Assembly (NCBI GenBank): GCA_019236485.1
Contig: JAFAIY010000575.1
Location: 1 to 9,039 of the forward strand
Reading direction: 5' to 3'
Origin: Comamonas sp.
GTDB lineage: Bacteria; Pseudomonadota; Gammaproteobacteria; Burkholderiales; Burkholderiaceae_C
DNA: 9,039 nucleotides
How positions within the stretch are numbered: position 1 is the stretch's first letter; each line of letters starts with the position of its first letter. The translations under genes were made by a program, and so were the position numbers. The notes below the pieces were generated by a model. It was not told where the DNA came from and searched no databases. It saw only the letters and a program-made list of their open reading frames with translations. This document shows, in pieces, positions 1 to 7,594 of the stretch.

Positions 1-45
1 CGCGGCCGGCAATGAACTCCAACGGATAACAGCAAGAGATCGAGC

Positions 46-1239
46 ATGAGCGACAGTCAGAATCAAGCCGCCCAGGCGGCACCGGCCCCCGCTGCGGCGC
101 CCGCGGCCCTGCCTCCCACACCCAAGAAAATCCAGCCTTCGCTGCGCAGCGTGCTCATCATGGCCGTGGTGGCCCTGGCCGGCATCCTGCTGGTGTTGCG
201 CGCCTGGAATCTCTGGCCCTTCAACAGCTCGGTGGTCAGCACCGACAACGCCTATGTGCGCGGCGCGGTCACCGTGCTGGCACCCCAGGTCAACGGCTAT
301 GTGACCGAGGTGCTGGTCAAGGACTACGAGCAGGTCAAGGCCGGCCAGCCCCTGGTGCGCATAGACCGCCGCAGCTACGAGGCCTCGCTGGCCCAGGCCG
401 AGGCCCAATTGGCCAATGCCAGGGCCCAGCTGGCCAATGCCGACCAGACCCAGGCGCAGAACCGCGCCGCGCTGGCGGCCAGCCGCGCGGGCCTGGCGGC
501 GGTGCAGGCCGAGGCCGAACGCTCCCAGGCCGAGCTCCAGCGCGTGCAGGAGCTGGCCGAGCGCGGCTCCGTGTCTCTCAACGAGCGCGACAAGGTGCGC
601 ACCACCTCGCGCCTGGCCAGCGCTAATGTGGCCAGGGCCGAGGCCGATATCGAGATCAACCAGGAAAAGATCAAGGCCACGACCGTGGGCCGCGACTCGC
701 TCAAGGCCCAGGTGCAGATGGCCGAGGCTCAGCTGCGCCAGACCCAGATCAATCTGGACAACACCATGGTCTATGCGCCCAGCGACGGCCAGGTCAGCGA
801 GGTCTCGGTGCGCAAGGGCCAGTATGTGGCCGCGGGCACCCAGCTCATGTATGTGGTGCCGCCGACCTTCTGGGTGGTGGCGAACTTCAAGGAAACCCAG
901 ACCGCCAGGGTGCAGGTCGGCCAGGCCGTGAGCTTCAGCGTGGACGCGCTGGGCGGAGTCCAGCTCCAGGGCCATGTGCTGGAGCTGGCGCCGGCTACGG
1001 GTTCGGAGTTCAGCGTGCTCAAGGCCGATAACGCCACGGGCAATTTCACTAAGGTCGTGCAGCGCCTGCCGATCAAGATTTCCATAGACGCGGGCCAGCA
1101 GCCGGCCGCGCGCCTGCGCCCCGGCATGTCGGTGATAGTGCGCCTGGATACCGCGCAGAAACTGCAGCTCGCTCAGCACGCGGACGCGGGCCATGGGGCC
1201 TCGGGTGCCGACAGCGTCACTGCGCAGGCCAAGCCATGA
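46..1239 (+). CDS. EmrA-type HlyD-family periplasmic adaptor (efflux membrane fusion protein)
   Basis: This 397-aa protein would bridge an inner-membrane exporter and an outer-membrane channel in a tripartite drug efflux pump. An Ala/Pro-rich cytoplasmic tail (1-30) is followed by one membrane anchor (about 35-53). The lipoyl-like half-motif STDNAYV...GYVTEVLVKD covers about 65-112, a long Ala/Gln-rich alpha-hairpin coiled coil about 113-238, and the second lipoyl half and beta-barrel about 240-368. The signature DNATGNFTKVVQRLPIKI (328-345) is typical of EmrA-type adaptors that partner DHA2 MFS pumps, so an MFS partner is more likely than an RND or FUSC one. The ATG is preceded at 6 bases by AAGAGA (34-39). 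The stop overlaps the next gene's start (ATGA), so the two are translationally coupled. Only 45 bases precede it, without a clear promoter, so it is probably internal to an operon that starts outside the window. Family is secure; substrate is unknown. Confidence 0.93.
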   Translation: MSDSQNQAAQAAPAPAAAPAALPPTPKKIQPSLRSVLIMAVVALAGILLVLRAWNLWPFNSSVVSTDNAYVRGAVTVLAPQVNGYVTEVLVKDYEQVKAGQPLVRIDRRSYEASLAQAEAQLANARAQLANADQTQAQNRAALAASRAGLAAVQAEAERSQAELQRVQELAERGSVSLNERDKVRTTSRLASANVARAEADIEINQEKIKATTVGRDSLKAQVQMAEAQLRQTQINLDNTMVYAPSDGQVSEVSVRKGQYVAAGTQLMYVVPPTFWVVANFKETQTARVQVGQAVSFSVDALGGVQLQGHVLELAPATGSEFSVLKADNATGNFTKVVQRLPIKISIDAGQQPAARLRPGMSVIVRLDTAQKLQLAQHADAGHGASGADSVTAQAKP

Positions 1240-2693
1240 GCGGCCGCGAAAAGTTTTTGCCACGCCGCGCCACGCTGGCCGCAACCGCTCTGGCGGCGTT
1301 GCTGCTCGCGGGCTGCAGCCTGCCGGCCCTGACCCAGGCACCGCAAAGCGCCAGGCCAGCCCTGCCCGAGAGCTGGGCGCAGGGCGTCAGCAGCGCGGCG
1401 GCGCCGGCCGTGCAGGCGCTGTGGTGGCAGGCCTTTGGCGACCCCGAGCTGAGCCGCTGGGTGGAGCTGGCCTTGGCGCGCAACAACGATGTGCTCACCG
1501 CCATGGCGCGCGTGGACGAGGCCCGCGCCAATCTGGAGCTGGCGGGCTCGGCGGCAATGCCCCAGGTCTCGGCCAGCCTGCCCGCAGCGGCCAACCGCAG
1601 CCTCAGCAGCCGCAGCGGGCAGATGGTCCATGTGCGCTCGGCCCAGCCCGTGCTGCAGGCCAGCTGGGAACTCGACCTCTGGGACCGGCTGGGCCAACTG
1701 AGCCAGGCGGCCGACAGGCGTCTGCAGGCCAGCCAGGCCGACCGCGATGCCGTGCGGCTCGCGGTTGCGGCCACCACGGCCCAGGCCTATATCGGCCTGC
1801 GCTCGCTGCAGGCACAGCTTGGCGTGGCGCAGTCCACCGTGGGCTCGCGCGAGAACGCCGTGCGCCTGGCCGACGATCAGGTGCGCGTGGGCTATATCTC
1901 CCAGCTGCAGCAAAGTCAGGCGCTGGCCGAGCTGGAAAGCGTCAAGCAGTCGGTGGAACAGCTGTCGCTGGCGCTGGAGCGTCAGCGCATTGCGTTGATG
2001 CAGCTGGTGGGCGGTCCGGGCGATGCGCAGGCGCAGGCCTTGATGCAGACCACGCTCCACGGCGACACCGCCATGCTGGATGCGCTTGAGCTGCCGGCCT
2101 TGCCCGCGCCGGGCCTGCCGTCCAGCCTGCTGGAGCGCCGCCCGGACATCGTGCGGGCCCAGCTGCAGCTGGCCGCCAGCGACAGCAATCTGGCCGCCCA
2201 GCGCGCGGCCTTCCTGCCCCAGGTGAGCTTGAATGCCAATCTCGGCAGCCTGGTCATCAATGCGCTGGACTACAGCCCGGCCAAGGTCTGGAGCCTAGGG
2301 GGCAGCGTGCTCGCGCCGCTGTTCAGCGGCGGGCGGCTGCAGGGCCAGTTCGATGCGGCCGCGGCCCAGCGCGACCAGGCGGCCTATGCCTATCGCGGCG
2401 TGGTCATCAAGGCCTTGGCCGAGGTGGAGACGGCGCTGGTCGGCAACCAGCTGCTGCAAAGCCAGTGGCAGCATGCCCGGGAGCGCGAGAAGGTGCTGGA
2501 GCGCAGCCTGGGCTTTGCCAAGGACCGCTACGAAGCCGGCTACGCCAGCTATCTGGAGGAGCTCGATGCCCAGCGCAATCTGTTTGCCGTGCAGCAGGAG
2601 GTGCTGCGCCTGCGCCAGTCGCAGCTGGAAAATGCCGTGGCCCTGTACCAGGCGCTGGGCGGCGGCTGGCAAAGCTCCGAAGCGCCTGTCTAG
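1236..2693 (+). CDS. NodT-family (OprM/TolC-like) outer-membrane efflux lipoprotein
   Basis: This 485-aa outer-membrane channel component is the exit duct of a tripartite pump. A lipoprotein signal peptide ends in LLLAGC, with the lipidated Cys at 27 followed by Ser, which favours outer-membrane sorting. Two OEP-type repeats follow, roughly 60-260 and 290-480. Family hallmarks are WWQAFGDPEL (63-72), WELDLWDRLG (144-153), LLERRPDIVRAQ (298-309), AAFLPQVSLNA (324-334) and the C-terminal LYQALGGGWQ (470-479). The length is usual for the family. The start overlaps the stop of the adaptor gene by 4 bp, so the pair is co-transcribed and coupled. The order adaptor-outer-membrane factor leaves no transporter gene between them, unlike the minus-strand set, where the MFS gene sits in the middle. 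It is only a distant paralogue of the lipoprotein at 3410-4843: DLWDR here against DLFGS there, and different lengths and tails. Confidence 0.94.
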   Translation: MSGREKFLPRRATLAATALAALLLAGCSLPALTQAPQSARPALPESWAQGVSSAAAPAVQALWWQAFGDPELSRWVELALARNNDVLTAMARVDEARANLELAGSAAMPQVSASLPAAANRSLSSRSGQMVHVRSAQPVLQASWELDLWDRLGQLSQAADRRLQASQADRDAVRLAVAATTAQAYIGLRSLQAQLGVAQSTVGSRENAVRLADDQVRVGYISQLQQSQALAELESVKQSVEQLSLALERQRIALMQLVGGPGDAQAQALMQTTLHGDTAMLDALELPALPAPGLPSSLLERRPDIVRAQLQLAASDSNLAAQRAAFLPQVSLNANLGSLVINALDYSPAKVWSLGGSVLAPLFSGGRLQGQFDAAAAQRDQAAYAYRGVVIKALAEVETALVGNQLLQSQWQHAREREKVLERSLGFAKDRYEAGYASYLEELDAQRNLFAVQQEVLRLRQSQLENAVALYQALGGGWQSSEAPV

Positions 2694-2717
2694 CGGCCCA
2701 GAGGCGCAGGCCGGCTA
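2691..2717. terminator. Possible bidirectional hairpin between convergent genes
   Basis: TAGCGGCC, 10 bases, then GGCCGGCTA form an imperfect inverted repeat with one bulged base. The outer TAG/CTA are the stop codons of the + strand lipoprotein gene and the minus strand kinase gene. The stem is GC-rich but no T-run follows on either strand, so it is not a canonical intrinsic terminator. It may simply slow polymerase or protect 3' ends of the convergent transcripts. Confidence 0.3.
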
Positions 2718-3236
2718 GCGGTGCTCGACCACATTGAAGCCTTCCTCGGGTGAGGGCGGGACAAAGTACCGGGTGATCGCATCGAACTGCGCGTCCGTGG
2801 CCTGGAACTGATGCTCTGTGGCCCGATTGCGCGCCTGCAACCGCGATCTGCAGGTCTCGTTCGAGAAATCCAGATGATGCAGAACATGGGCGGCTCCGGC
2901 CTGCTCGAAGATGCCGCGCGCCCAGGCACGGGTCTGCACCGTGTTGGCGGGAAAGTCCAGCACCACCGAGCAACCGGCCCGCAGCAGCGACACGATATGC
3001 GCGGCCATGGCCAGGCGCAGCCTTGCCGACAGCCGCACATAGTCGGCCACGCTTTGCAGTTCTTCGGGATACAGCTGCGCGAGCCAGCCGTCTTCGCTGA
3101 TCAGCACAGTCTGCGGGCTTTGCGCGAGCTGCCTGGCAAGCGTCGATTTGCCCGAGGCGATCTTGCCGCACATCAGGTGCAGCGTGCCCGTGGGTGAAGA
3201 GCCGGTGGCGGCCGGCGTTCTATGGCTGGTGTTCAT
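2715..3236 (-). CDS. Small P-loop ATP-binding protein, AAA_33-type kinase
   Basis: This is a 173-aa probable nucleotide-dependent phosphotransferase of the AAA_33/zeta-toxin-like P-loop superfamily; its substrate is unknown. The Walker A motif GKIASGKST spans 24-32. A Walker B-like strand CSVVLDFP (89-96) carries Asp94. A later stretch (about 127-152: CRSRLQARN, then EHQF) resembles the lid region of these kinases, where arginines contact phosphate. There is no signal peptide or membrane segment, so it is cytosolic. The reading frame is open up to 3389, but I chose ATG 3236 because AGGAG lies 6 bases before it and homology-like sequence begins only around residue 18. It lies 173 bp downstream of the minus-strand pump's lipoprotein gene, same strand. 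Its leader has unusual secondary structure (see 3239-3318). Antibiotic or metabolite phosphorylation would fit the neighbourhood, but nothing in the sequence proves it. Confidence 0.82.
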   Translation of the reverse strand: MNTSHRTPAATGSSPTGTLHLMCGKIASGKSTLARQLAQSPQTVLISEDGWLAQLYPEELQSVADYVRLSARLRLAMAAHIVSLLRAGCSVVLDFPANTVQTRAWARGIFEQAGAAHVLHHLDFSNETCRSRLQARNRATEHQFQATDAQFDAITRYFVPPSPEEGFNVVEHR

Positions 3237-3238
3237 TT

Positions 3239-3266
3239 CTATCTCCTGTGTGGCCCCCGGAGATAG
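3239..3266 (-). promoter_or_regulatory. Hairpin sequestering the kinase ribosome-binding site
   Basis: On the minus strand CTATCTCC (3266-3259), a 12-base loop, and GGAGATAG (3246-3239) form a perfect 8-bp stem ending two bases before the ATG at 3236. The Shine-Dalgarno bases GGAGA are wholly inside the 3' arm, and its leading A is the last loop base. If it folds in the mRNA it would hide the ribosome-binding site. The repeat is seen directly; a regulatory role is inference. Confidence 0.5.
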
Positions 3267-3269
3267 CAA

Positions 3270-3318
3270 ACCCACCTCAAGGGGTGGGTGACATGGCCGC
3301 GCAGAGTTCAACCCACCT
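3270..3318 (-). promoter_or_regulatory. Leader repeat with alternative pairing (possible attenuator or terminator)
   Basis: Reading the minus strand, AGGTGGGTT occurs twice (3318-3310 and 3277-3269), with ACCCACC (3289-3283) between the copies. ACCCACC can pair over 7 bp with the first copy (loop of 21 bases) or with the second (loop CCTTGA), not both. The downstream version is followed by only three T residues including the last stem base, so it is a poor intrinsic terminator. Together with the adjacent ribosome-site hairpin it fills most of the 173-bp gap between the lipoprotein and kinase genes (3237-3409). No convincing sigma70 promoter was seen there. Confidence 0.35.
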
Positions 3319-3409
3319 GGGAATGGCAGGGGCGAATAATCTGCAGGGAAAGATGGAAGGCCATGGCTCATGATAGCAGCGCCTTGCACGGGCCTGCGGC
3401 CCAGCTGCT

Positions 3410-4843
3410 TCAGCTTGGGAGCTCGGCCTCCCAGCCCAGGCCCAGCGCTTTTTGCAAACCTATGTAGTCGCTGCTCAGGCCCGCGAGCGCGCCCAGCAGG
3501 TTTTGCTCGGCCAGGATCTGCTGGCGCTCGGCATCCAGCAGCTCCAGGGTGCTGGCCGTGCCGCCGCGCTGGCGCTGGCCGGTGAGGGCGGCGGCCTCGT
3601 CCGCCGCGGCCTTGGCGCGCGCATAGCTGGCAACGGCCATGCGGCGATGGCCGAAGCGCGAGAGCGCGTTTTCCGCATCCTTGAGCGCCGCCAGCAGCTG
3701 GCTGCGGTACAGGGCCTGGGCTTCGTCGCGGCTGGCCTCGGCCTGGGAGATGCGCGCCGCATTGCGGCCGAAGTCCAGAAAGCTCCAGCTCAGCTGCGGC
3801 AGCAGGGCCAGCGTGAAGTCACCGAGGTGGCCGAGATCGGAAATACTGCTGCCGCCCAGGCCCAGCATGCCGCTGAACTTGAGCTGCGGAAATTTCGCGG
3901 CCTCGGCCATGCCGATCTGGGCCGTGCGTGCGGCCAGGGTGCGCTCGGCGGCGCGCACATCGGGCCGGCGCTTGAGCAGGCCGGCCGGATCGCCTACGGC
4001 CACGGTGGCCGGCGGCAGCGGCAGTTCGGTGGCCGCTGCCAGCTCGGCATCCAGGCTGCCGGGCGCCAGGCCCAGCAGCACGGCCAGAGCATTGCCATGG
4101 GTTTCGATATCGGCCTGCTGCGCGGGCAGCTCGGCGCGCGTGGAGTCGAGCTGGCTCGCAAGCTTGCTCACGTCCAGCCTGGAGGCCGTGCCGCCGTTGT
4201 AGCGCTGCTGCATCAGGGCCAGCATTCTCTCCTGGCGCGCCACGGCTTCGCGGCTCAGCGCCAGGCGCTTTTGTGCGGCGCGCAGCGCCACATAGTTCTG
4301 GGCGACCTCGGCCGTCAGGCTTAGCTGCACATCGGCGAGATTGGCCGCCGTGGCCTGGGCGCTGGCGCCGGCCGCCTGCACGCTGCGCGCATGCGAGCCA
4401 AACAGATCGGCCTCCCAGGAGGCATTGGCGCCCAGGGTGTAGAGGCTCAGCCACTGCGAGTCTATGCTTTGCTCGCCGAATTTGACCTCGGGCACGCGCA
4501 CCTTGGCGGCCATGGCGCTGAGGCCGGCCGTGGGCAGGCGCGCGGCCTGCTCCAGATCCACGGCCAGCCGCGCATTGCGCAGCCGAGCGCGGGCCGCCGC
4601 CATATCGGGATTGGCTGCCAGCGCGCGCTCGACCAGGCGGTCGAGCTCGGCGTCGTTGAAGCCTTGCCACCAGCGTGCCAGAGGCGCGGCGCTGCTGATG
4701 GCCGCAGCGCTGCCGGTGCGCGCAAAGCCCGTGGGAATTGGAGTGCCATCGGGCGGGCCCGCGTAATCGGGCCCCAGGGCCGAACAGCCCGCAAGCACGG
4801 TGGCGCCGAGCAGGGAGAGAGGGAAGAAGGAGAGGCGGCGCAT
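3410..4843 (-). CDS. NodT-family outer-membrane efflux lipoprotein of the minus-strand pump
   Basis: This 477-aa outer-membrane channel subunit is the third gene of the minus-strand EmrAB-type operon. The signal peptide ends in VLAGC, with the lipidated Cys at 20 followed by Ser. Two OEP repeats follow. Hallmarks include LARWWQGFNDAELDRLVERAL (55-75 region), WEADLFGS (143-150), LLKRRPDVRAAE (289-300), KFPQLKFSG (317-325), LSWSFLDFGR (351-360) and LGLGWE near the C-terminus. The same frame stays open upstream to 6469 across the MFS gene, but ATG 4843 is the true start because the lipobox lies 20 codons in. It starts 38 bases after the MFS stop. No good Shine-Dalgarno sequence is visible in that gap, so coupling to the upstream gene or weak initiation is likely. 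The gene ends with TGA at 3412-3410. Confidence 0.94.
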   Translation of the reverse strand: MRRLSFFPLSLLGATVLAGCSALGPDYAGPPDGTPIPTGFARTGSAAAISSAAPLARWWQGFNDAELDRLVERALAANPDMAAARARLRNARLAVDLEQAARLPTAGLSAMAAKVRVPEVKFGEQSIDSQWLSLYTLGANASWEADLFGSHARSVQAAGASAQATAANLADVQLSLTAEVAQNYVALRAAQKRLALSREAVARQERMLALMQQRYNGGTASRLDVSKLASQLDSTRAELPAQQADIETHGNALAVLLGLAPGSLDAELAAATELPLPPATVAVGDPAGLLKRRPDVRAAERTLAARTAQIGMAEAAKFPQLKFSGMLGLGGSSISDLGHLGDFTLALLPQLSWSFLDFGRNAARISQAEASRDEAQALYRSQLLAALKDAENALSRFGHRRMAVASYARAKAAADEAAALTGQRQRGGTASTLELLDAERQQILAEQNLLGALAGLSSDYIGLQKALGLGWEAELPS

Positions 4844-4881
4844 GGCGGGTCTTGGGAGATCGGGTGGGCGATGAGGGCGGC

Positions 4882-6435
4882 TCAATGGCCGGCCGAGAGC
4901 GGCGCATTGCGGTTGAGCGGGCGCAGGAACAGCACCAGCGGAATCACGCAGACTATGCCCACGCTGAGTATCCAGAACAGGTCGATATAGGTCATGGTCA
5001 GCGCCTGGGTCTGGACCATGGACTCCAGCCGCATATAGCTGGCCGGGCCGTTGTGCTGCACATAGTCCTGCACGCGTTCGCCGTTGGCGCGCAGCGTTTC
5101 CTCGAGACGGCGGCTGTGGAACCAGAAGCGCTGATCCTGCAGGATGGCGATGCCGGCCAGGGCGAACGAGCCGCCCAGATTGCGGGCCGCGTTGAACAGG
5201 CCCGCAGCGTCGCTGGCATGGGTGACGGACACCGATTGAATCGCTGCCTGGTTGAGAAACAGCATGGCCAGAATCGTGCCCACGCCGCGTATGAGCTGCG
5301 ACTCCACAAAGGCCGAGCCGTCGGAGAGCGCGGACAGATCGGTCTCCAGCCAGGCGCTCAGCGCCAGTATGAACAGGCCCAGGGCCACGGCCAGGCGGAT
5401 GTCTAGATGCCGGATCATCAGCGGCACCAGGGGCATCATCATCAGCGAGGGAATGCCCGACAAGGCCACGATCAGGCCGGCCTGCATGGAGTTGTAGTCC
5501 GAGATATTGGCCAAGAACTGCGGGATCATGTAGGAGGTGCCATAGATCACCATGCCCACGACCAGGCCCATGACGACCACGCTGCCGAACTGGCGGTTGA
5601 GCAGTATGGAGAGCCGGATCACGGGCCGCACGCTGGTGCGCTGGCCTATCAGCAGCAGCACCAGGCCCAGCAGAGAGATCGCAAACATCCAGGCGATGAA
5701 GGGCGAGGACAGCCATTGGTCGCGCTGCCCTTCCTCGAGCGCAATCGTCAGCGCGCCCAGAAAGGCCGTCAGCCCCACGATGCCCAGCCAGTCGGCTTCG
5801 CCGATCAGGTCCAGCCTGGCCTTCTGGTGGGGCAGGCCTATGAGCAGCAAGGCCATCAAGGCCGCGCATATGGGGATGTTGAGGAAGAAGGCGTAATGCC
5901 AGCTCATGTTCTCGGTCAGCCAGCCGCCCACATAGGGACCGACCACGGGGCCGAGAATGGCGGTTGCGCCGAACATGGCCGTGCCTATGGGCTGCTGGTG
6001 GCGCGGCAGGCGCGTGGCGATGATGGTCTGGGCCGTGGGAATCATGGCGCCGCCCGTCAGGCCCTGGCCCACGCGGCCCGCAATCATCATGCCTAGGCTG
6101 GTGAACGAGACGCCGACCACCGAGAACAGCGTGAACAGCGAGGCCACGAGCAGCAGCAGCGTGCGCAGGCCCAGCAGGCGCTCCAGCCAGCCGGCCAGCG
6201 GAATCATCACGATCTCGGCGACCAGATAGCCGGTCGCGACCCAGGTGCCTTCGGTGCCGCTGGCGCCGATCTCGCCCTGGATGCGGGGCAGGGCCGAGTT
6301 GACGATGGACACATCCAGCGTGGCCATCAGTGCGCCCAGCGTGCCCGCGGCCACGGCCAGCCAGGCGGCCGCGTCGGCATTTGGCAGCGGCAGGCTTGGC
6401 ACGCCGGCCGGCGCGGGCAGTGCGGCGCTGCTCAC
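4882..6435 (-). CDS. EmrB/QacA-type DHA2 family MFS multidrug transporter
   Basis: This 517-aa inner-membrane proton-driven drug exporter has the size and hydrophobic pattern of the 14-helix DHA2 group. TM1 carries LDVSIVNSALP (40-50) with the membrane-embedded Asp41 characteristic of EmrB-like pumps. A motif A variant, GWLERLLGLRT (82-92), follows TM2. The antiporter motif C, AILGPVVGPYVGGWL (159-173), is intact, followed by WHYAFFLNIPI (179-189), very typical of the family. The start is GTG at 6435, overlapping the adaptor stop by 4 bp (GTGA), with AAGG about 7 bases upstream; the next in-frame Met (residue 37) would cut into TM1. It sits between adaptor and outer-membrane genes in one operon, so it should form an EmrAB-TolC-like pump. 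Substrates cannot be read from the sequence; hydrophobic drugs, uncouplers or phenolic acids are usual for the family. Confidence 0.95.
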   Translation of the reverse strand: MSSAALPAPAGVPSLPLPNADAAAWLAVAAGTLGALMATLDVSIVNSALPRIQGEIGASGTEGTWVATGYLVAEIVMIPLAGWLERLLGLRTLLLLVASLFTLFSVVGVSFTSLGMMIAGRVGQGLTGGAMIPTAQTIIATRLPRHQQPIGTAMFGATAILGPVVGPYVGGWLTENMSWHYAFFLNIPICAALMALLLIGLPHQKARLDLIGEADWLGIVGLTAFLGALTIALEEGQRDQWLSSPFIAWMFAISLLGLVLLLIGQRTSVRPVIRLSILLNRQFGSVVVMGLVVGMVIYGTSYMIPQFLANISDYNSMQAGLIVALSGIPSLMMMPLVPLMIRHLDIRLAVALGLFILALSAWLETDLSALSDGSAFVESQLIRGVGTILAMLFLNQAAIQSVSVTHASDAAGLFNAARNLGGSFALAGIAILQDQRFWFHSRRLEETLRANGERVQDYVQHNGPASYMRLESMVQTQALTMTYIDLFWILSVGIVCVIPLVLFLRPLNRNAPLSAGH

Positions 6436-7577
6436 TGCGCGGCCTTGGGCTGAGGCGTCGCGCCGTCATCTCTGGCGCCTATGGTGTTGACCTCGGCAAC
6501 CACGGACAGGCCGGGCACCAGCACCTTGCGCGCCTCGGCATCGATATCCAGAGCGATGCGCACGGGCACGCGCTGGACGATCTTGGTGAAGTTGCCCGTG
6601 GCGTTCTGCGGCGGAATCAGCGAGAACTGCGCGCCGGTGCCCGGGGCAATGCTTTCCACATGGCCTTTGAGCCTGAGCTGGGGCAGGGCGTCTATGCGTA
6701 TGTCCACGGGCTGGCCCGCGCGCATCAGGCCGATCTGCGTTTCCTTGAAGTTGGCCGTGATATAGAGCTGGTCCATGGGTACCAGGCTCATGAGCCGCGT
6801 GCCCTGCTGCACGAACTGGCCCACGCGTACGCTCTTGTCGCCCACGCGGCCGTTGATGCCGGCCGTGATCAAGGCAGCATCGGCATTGACCTGGGCGGCA
6901 TCGCGCTGGGCCTGGGTCGATTCGGCCTGGGCCTGTCTGACCTGGGCGGCGATGGCCGCCACGCGCCGCTCGGCGGCCGCGAGACCGGCGCGCTGCGCCT
7001 GTAGCTGGCCAGTGGCCTGCTGGTCCTGGTTGCGCTTGACGGCCAGCTGCTCCGAAGGCTCGGCCCCGGTCTGCACCAGAGCGGCATAGCGCCGCGTTTC
7101 GGCGGCCGCAAATTCGGCATTGGCCTGGGCCGAGCCCAACTGGGCTCTGACCTGGGCAATCGCGGCCTCCTGCTCGTGCATCTGGGCGCGGCCCGCTTCG
7201 GCATTGGCCTGGGCCACATCGATGCCGGCCCTGGCCTGCGCCACCTGGGCGCGGTAGTCGCGCGCGTCTATGCGCAGCAGAGGCTGGCCGGTCTGCACGT
7301 CCTGGTTGTCCTTGACCAGCACCTCTTCCACATAGCCCGAGATCTTGGGCGAGATCGTCACGGCATCGGCCTGCACATAGGCGTCGTCGGTGGACTGCAG
7401 ATAGCGGCCAGAGCTCCGGTACTGATATAACCACCAGCCGCCGCCGATCAGCAAGACAATCAGCAGGCCGCTGCCCATGGTGCGCAGACGCCGGTTCGGG
7501 GGAGCAGGGTTGCTGGGACTGGTCTGGGCAGGGCTGGAGACGGCGGCGCTGCTGTCCGCGGACTGGCTGGAAGACAT
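6432..7577 (-). CDS. EmrA-type HlyD-family periplasmic adaptor, first gene of the TetR-controlled pump
   Basis: This 381-aa adaptor has an N-terminal Ser/Pro-rich cytoplasmic tail (1-30) and one membrane anchor (about 34-52). The lipoyl half-motif STDDAYVQADAVTISPKISG covers 62-81, with GYVEEVLVKDNQDVQTGQPLL continuing from 81. A coiled-coil hairpin spans about 105-232, and the second lipoyl half and beta-barrel 238-365. NATGNFTKIVQRVPVRI (325-341) is the EmrA signature. The frame is open to 7868, but ATG 7577 is chosen because residues before it are not adaptor-like and would run through the promoter and into tetR. The Shine-Dalgarno sequence is weak (CCGAG about 5 bases before the ATG). The gene starts 35 bases downstream of the -10 of the promoter at 7613-7642 and overlaps the transporter gene by 4 bp. 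It shares architecture with the adaptor at 46-1239, but the coiled coil and tails differ, so they are diverged paralogues rather than a recent copy. Confidence 0.94.
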   Translation of the reverse strand: MSSSQSADSSAAVSSPAQTSPSNPAPPNRRLRTMGSGLLIVLLIGGGWWLYQYRSSGRYLQSTDDAYVQADAVTISPKISGYVEEVLVKDNQDVQTGQPLLRIDARDYRAQVAQARAGIDVAQANAEAGRAQMHEQEAAIAQVRAQLGSAQANAEFAAAETRRYAALVQTGAEPSEQLAVKRNQDQQATGQLQAQRAGLAAAERRVAAIAAQVRQAQAESTQAQRDAAQVNADAALITAGINGRVGDKSVRVGQFVQQGTRLMSLVPMDQLYITANFKETQIGLMRAGQPVDIRIDALPQLRLKGHVESIAPGTGAQFSLIPPQNATGNFTKIVQRVPVRIALDIDAEARKVLVPGLSVVAEVNTIGARDDGATPQPKAAQ

Positions 7578-7594
7578 GGAAGCTCGGTTGTGGT

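Noticed and set aside
1..49. End of a coding gene in frame 2 overlapping the adaptor ATG.
   Set aside because: Only 15 codons are visible and all three frames end with plausible stops (13-15, 27-29, 47-49), so no product can be supported.
406..441. Short direct repeat around GGCCAATGCC in the + strand adaptor gene.
   Set aside because: It encodes the repeating AQLANAR heptads of the coiled coil, a normal feature of HlyD-family proteins.
1173..2060. Long antisense frames opposite the + strand lipoprotein gene, and similar long frames opposite the minus-strand genes (for example 4738-5406 and 5407-6096 +).
   Set aside because: These are typical shadows in high-GC DNA: His/Gln/Arg-rich, no family motifs, and opposite genes with strong homology signatures.
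3237..3389. N-terminal extension of the kinase by 51 residues.
   Set aside because: The added residues show no domain, run through the hairpin leader, and ATG 3236 has a well-placed AGGAG.
3410..6469. A single 1019-codon open frame on the minus strand, as if the lipoprotein were fused to a long N-terminal region.
   Set aside because: The part above 4843 is a GC-rich out-of-frame shadow of the MFS gene, low in sequence complexity and rich in Arg/Gly/His; the lipobox Cys sits 20 residues after Met at 4843.
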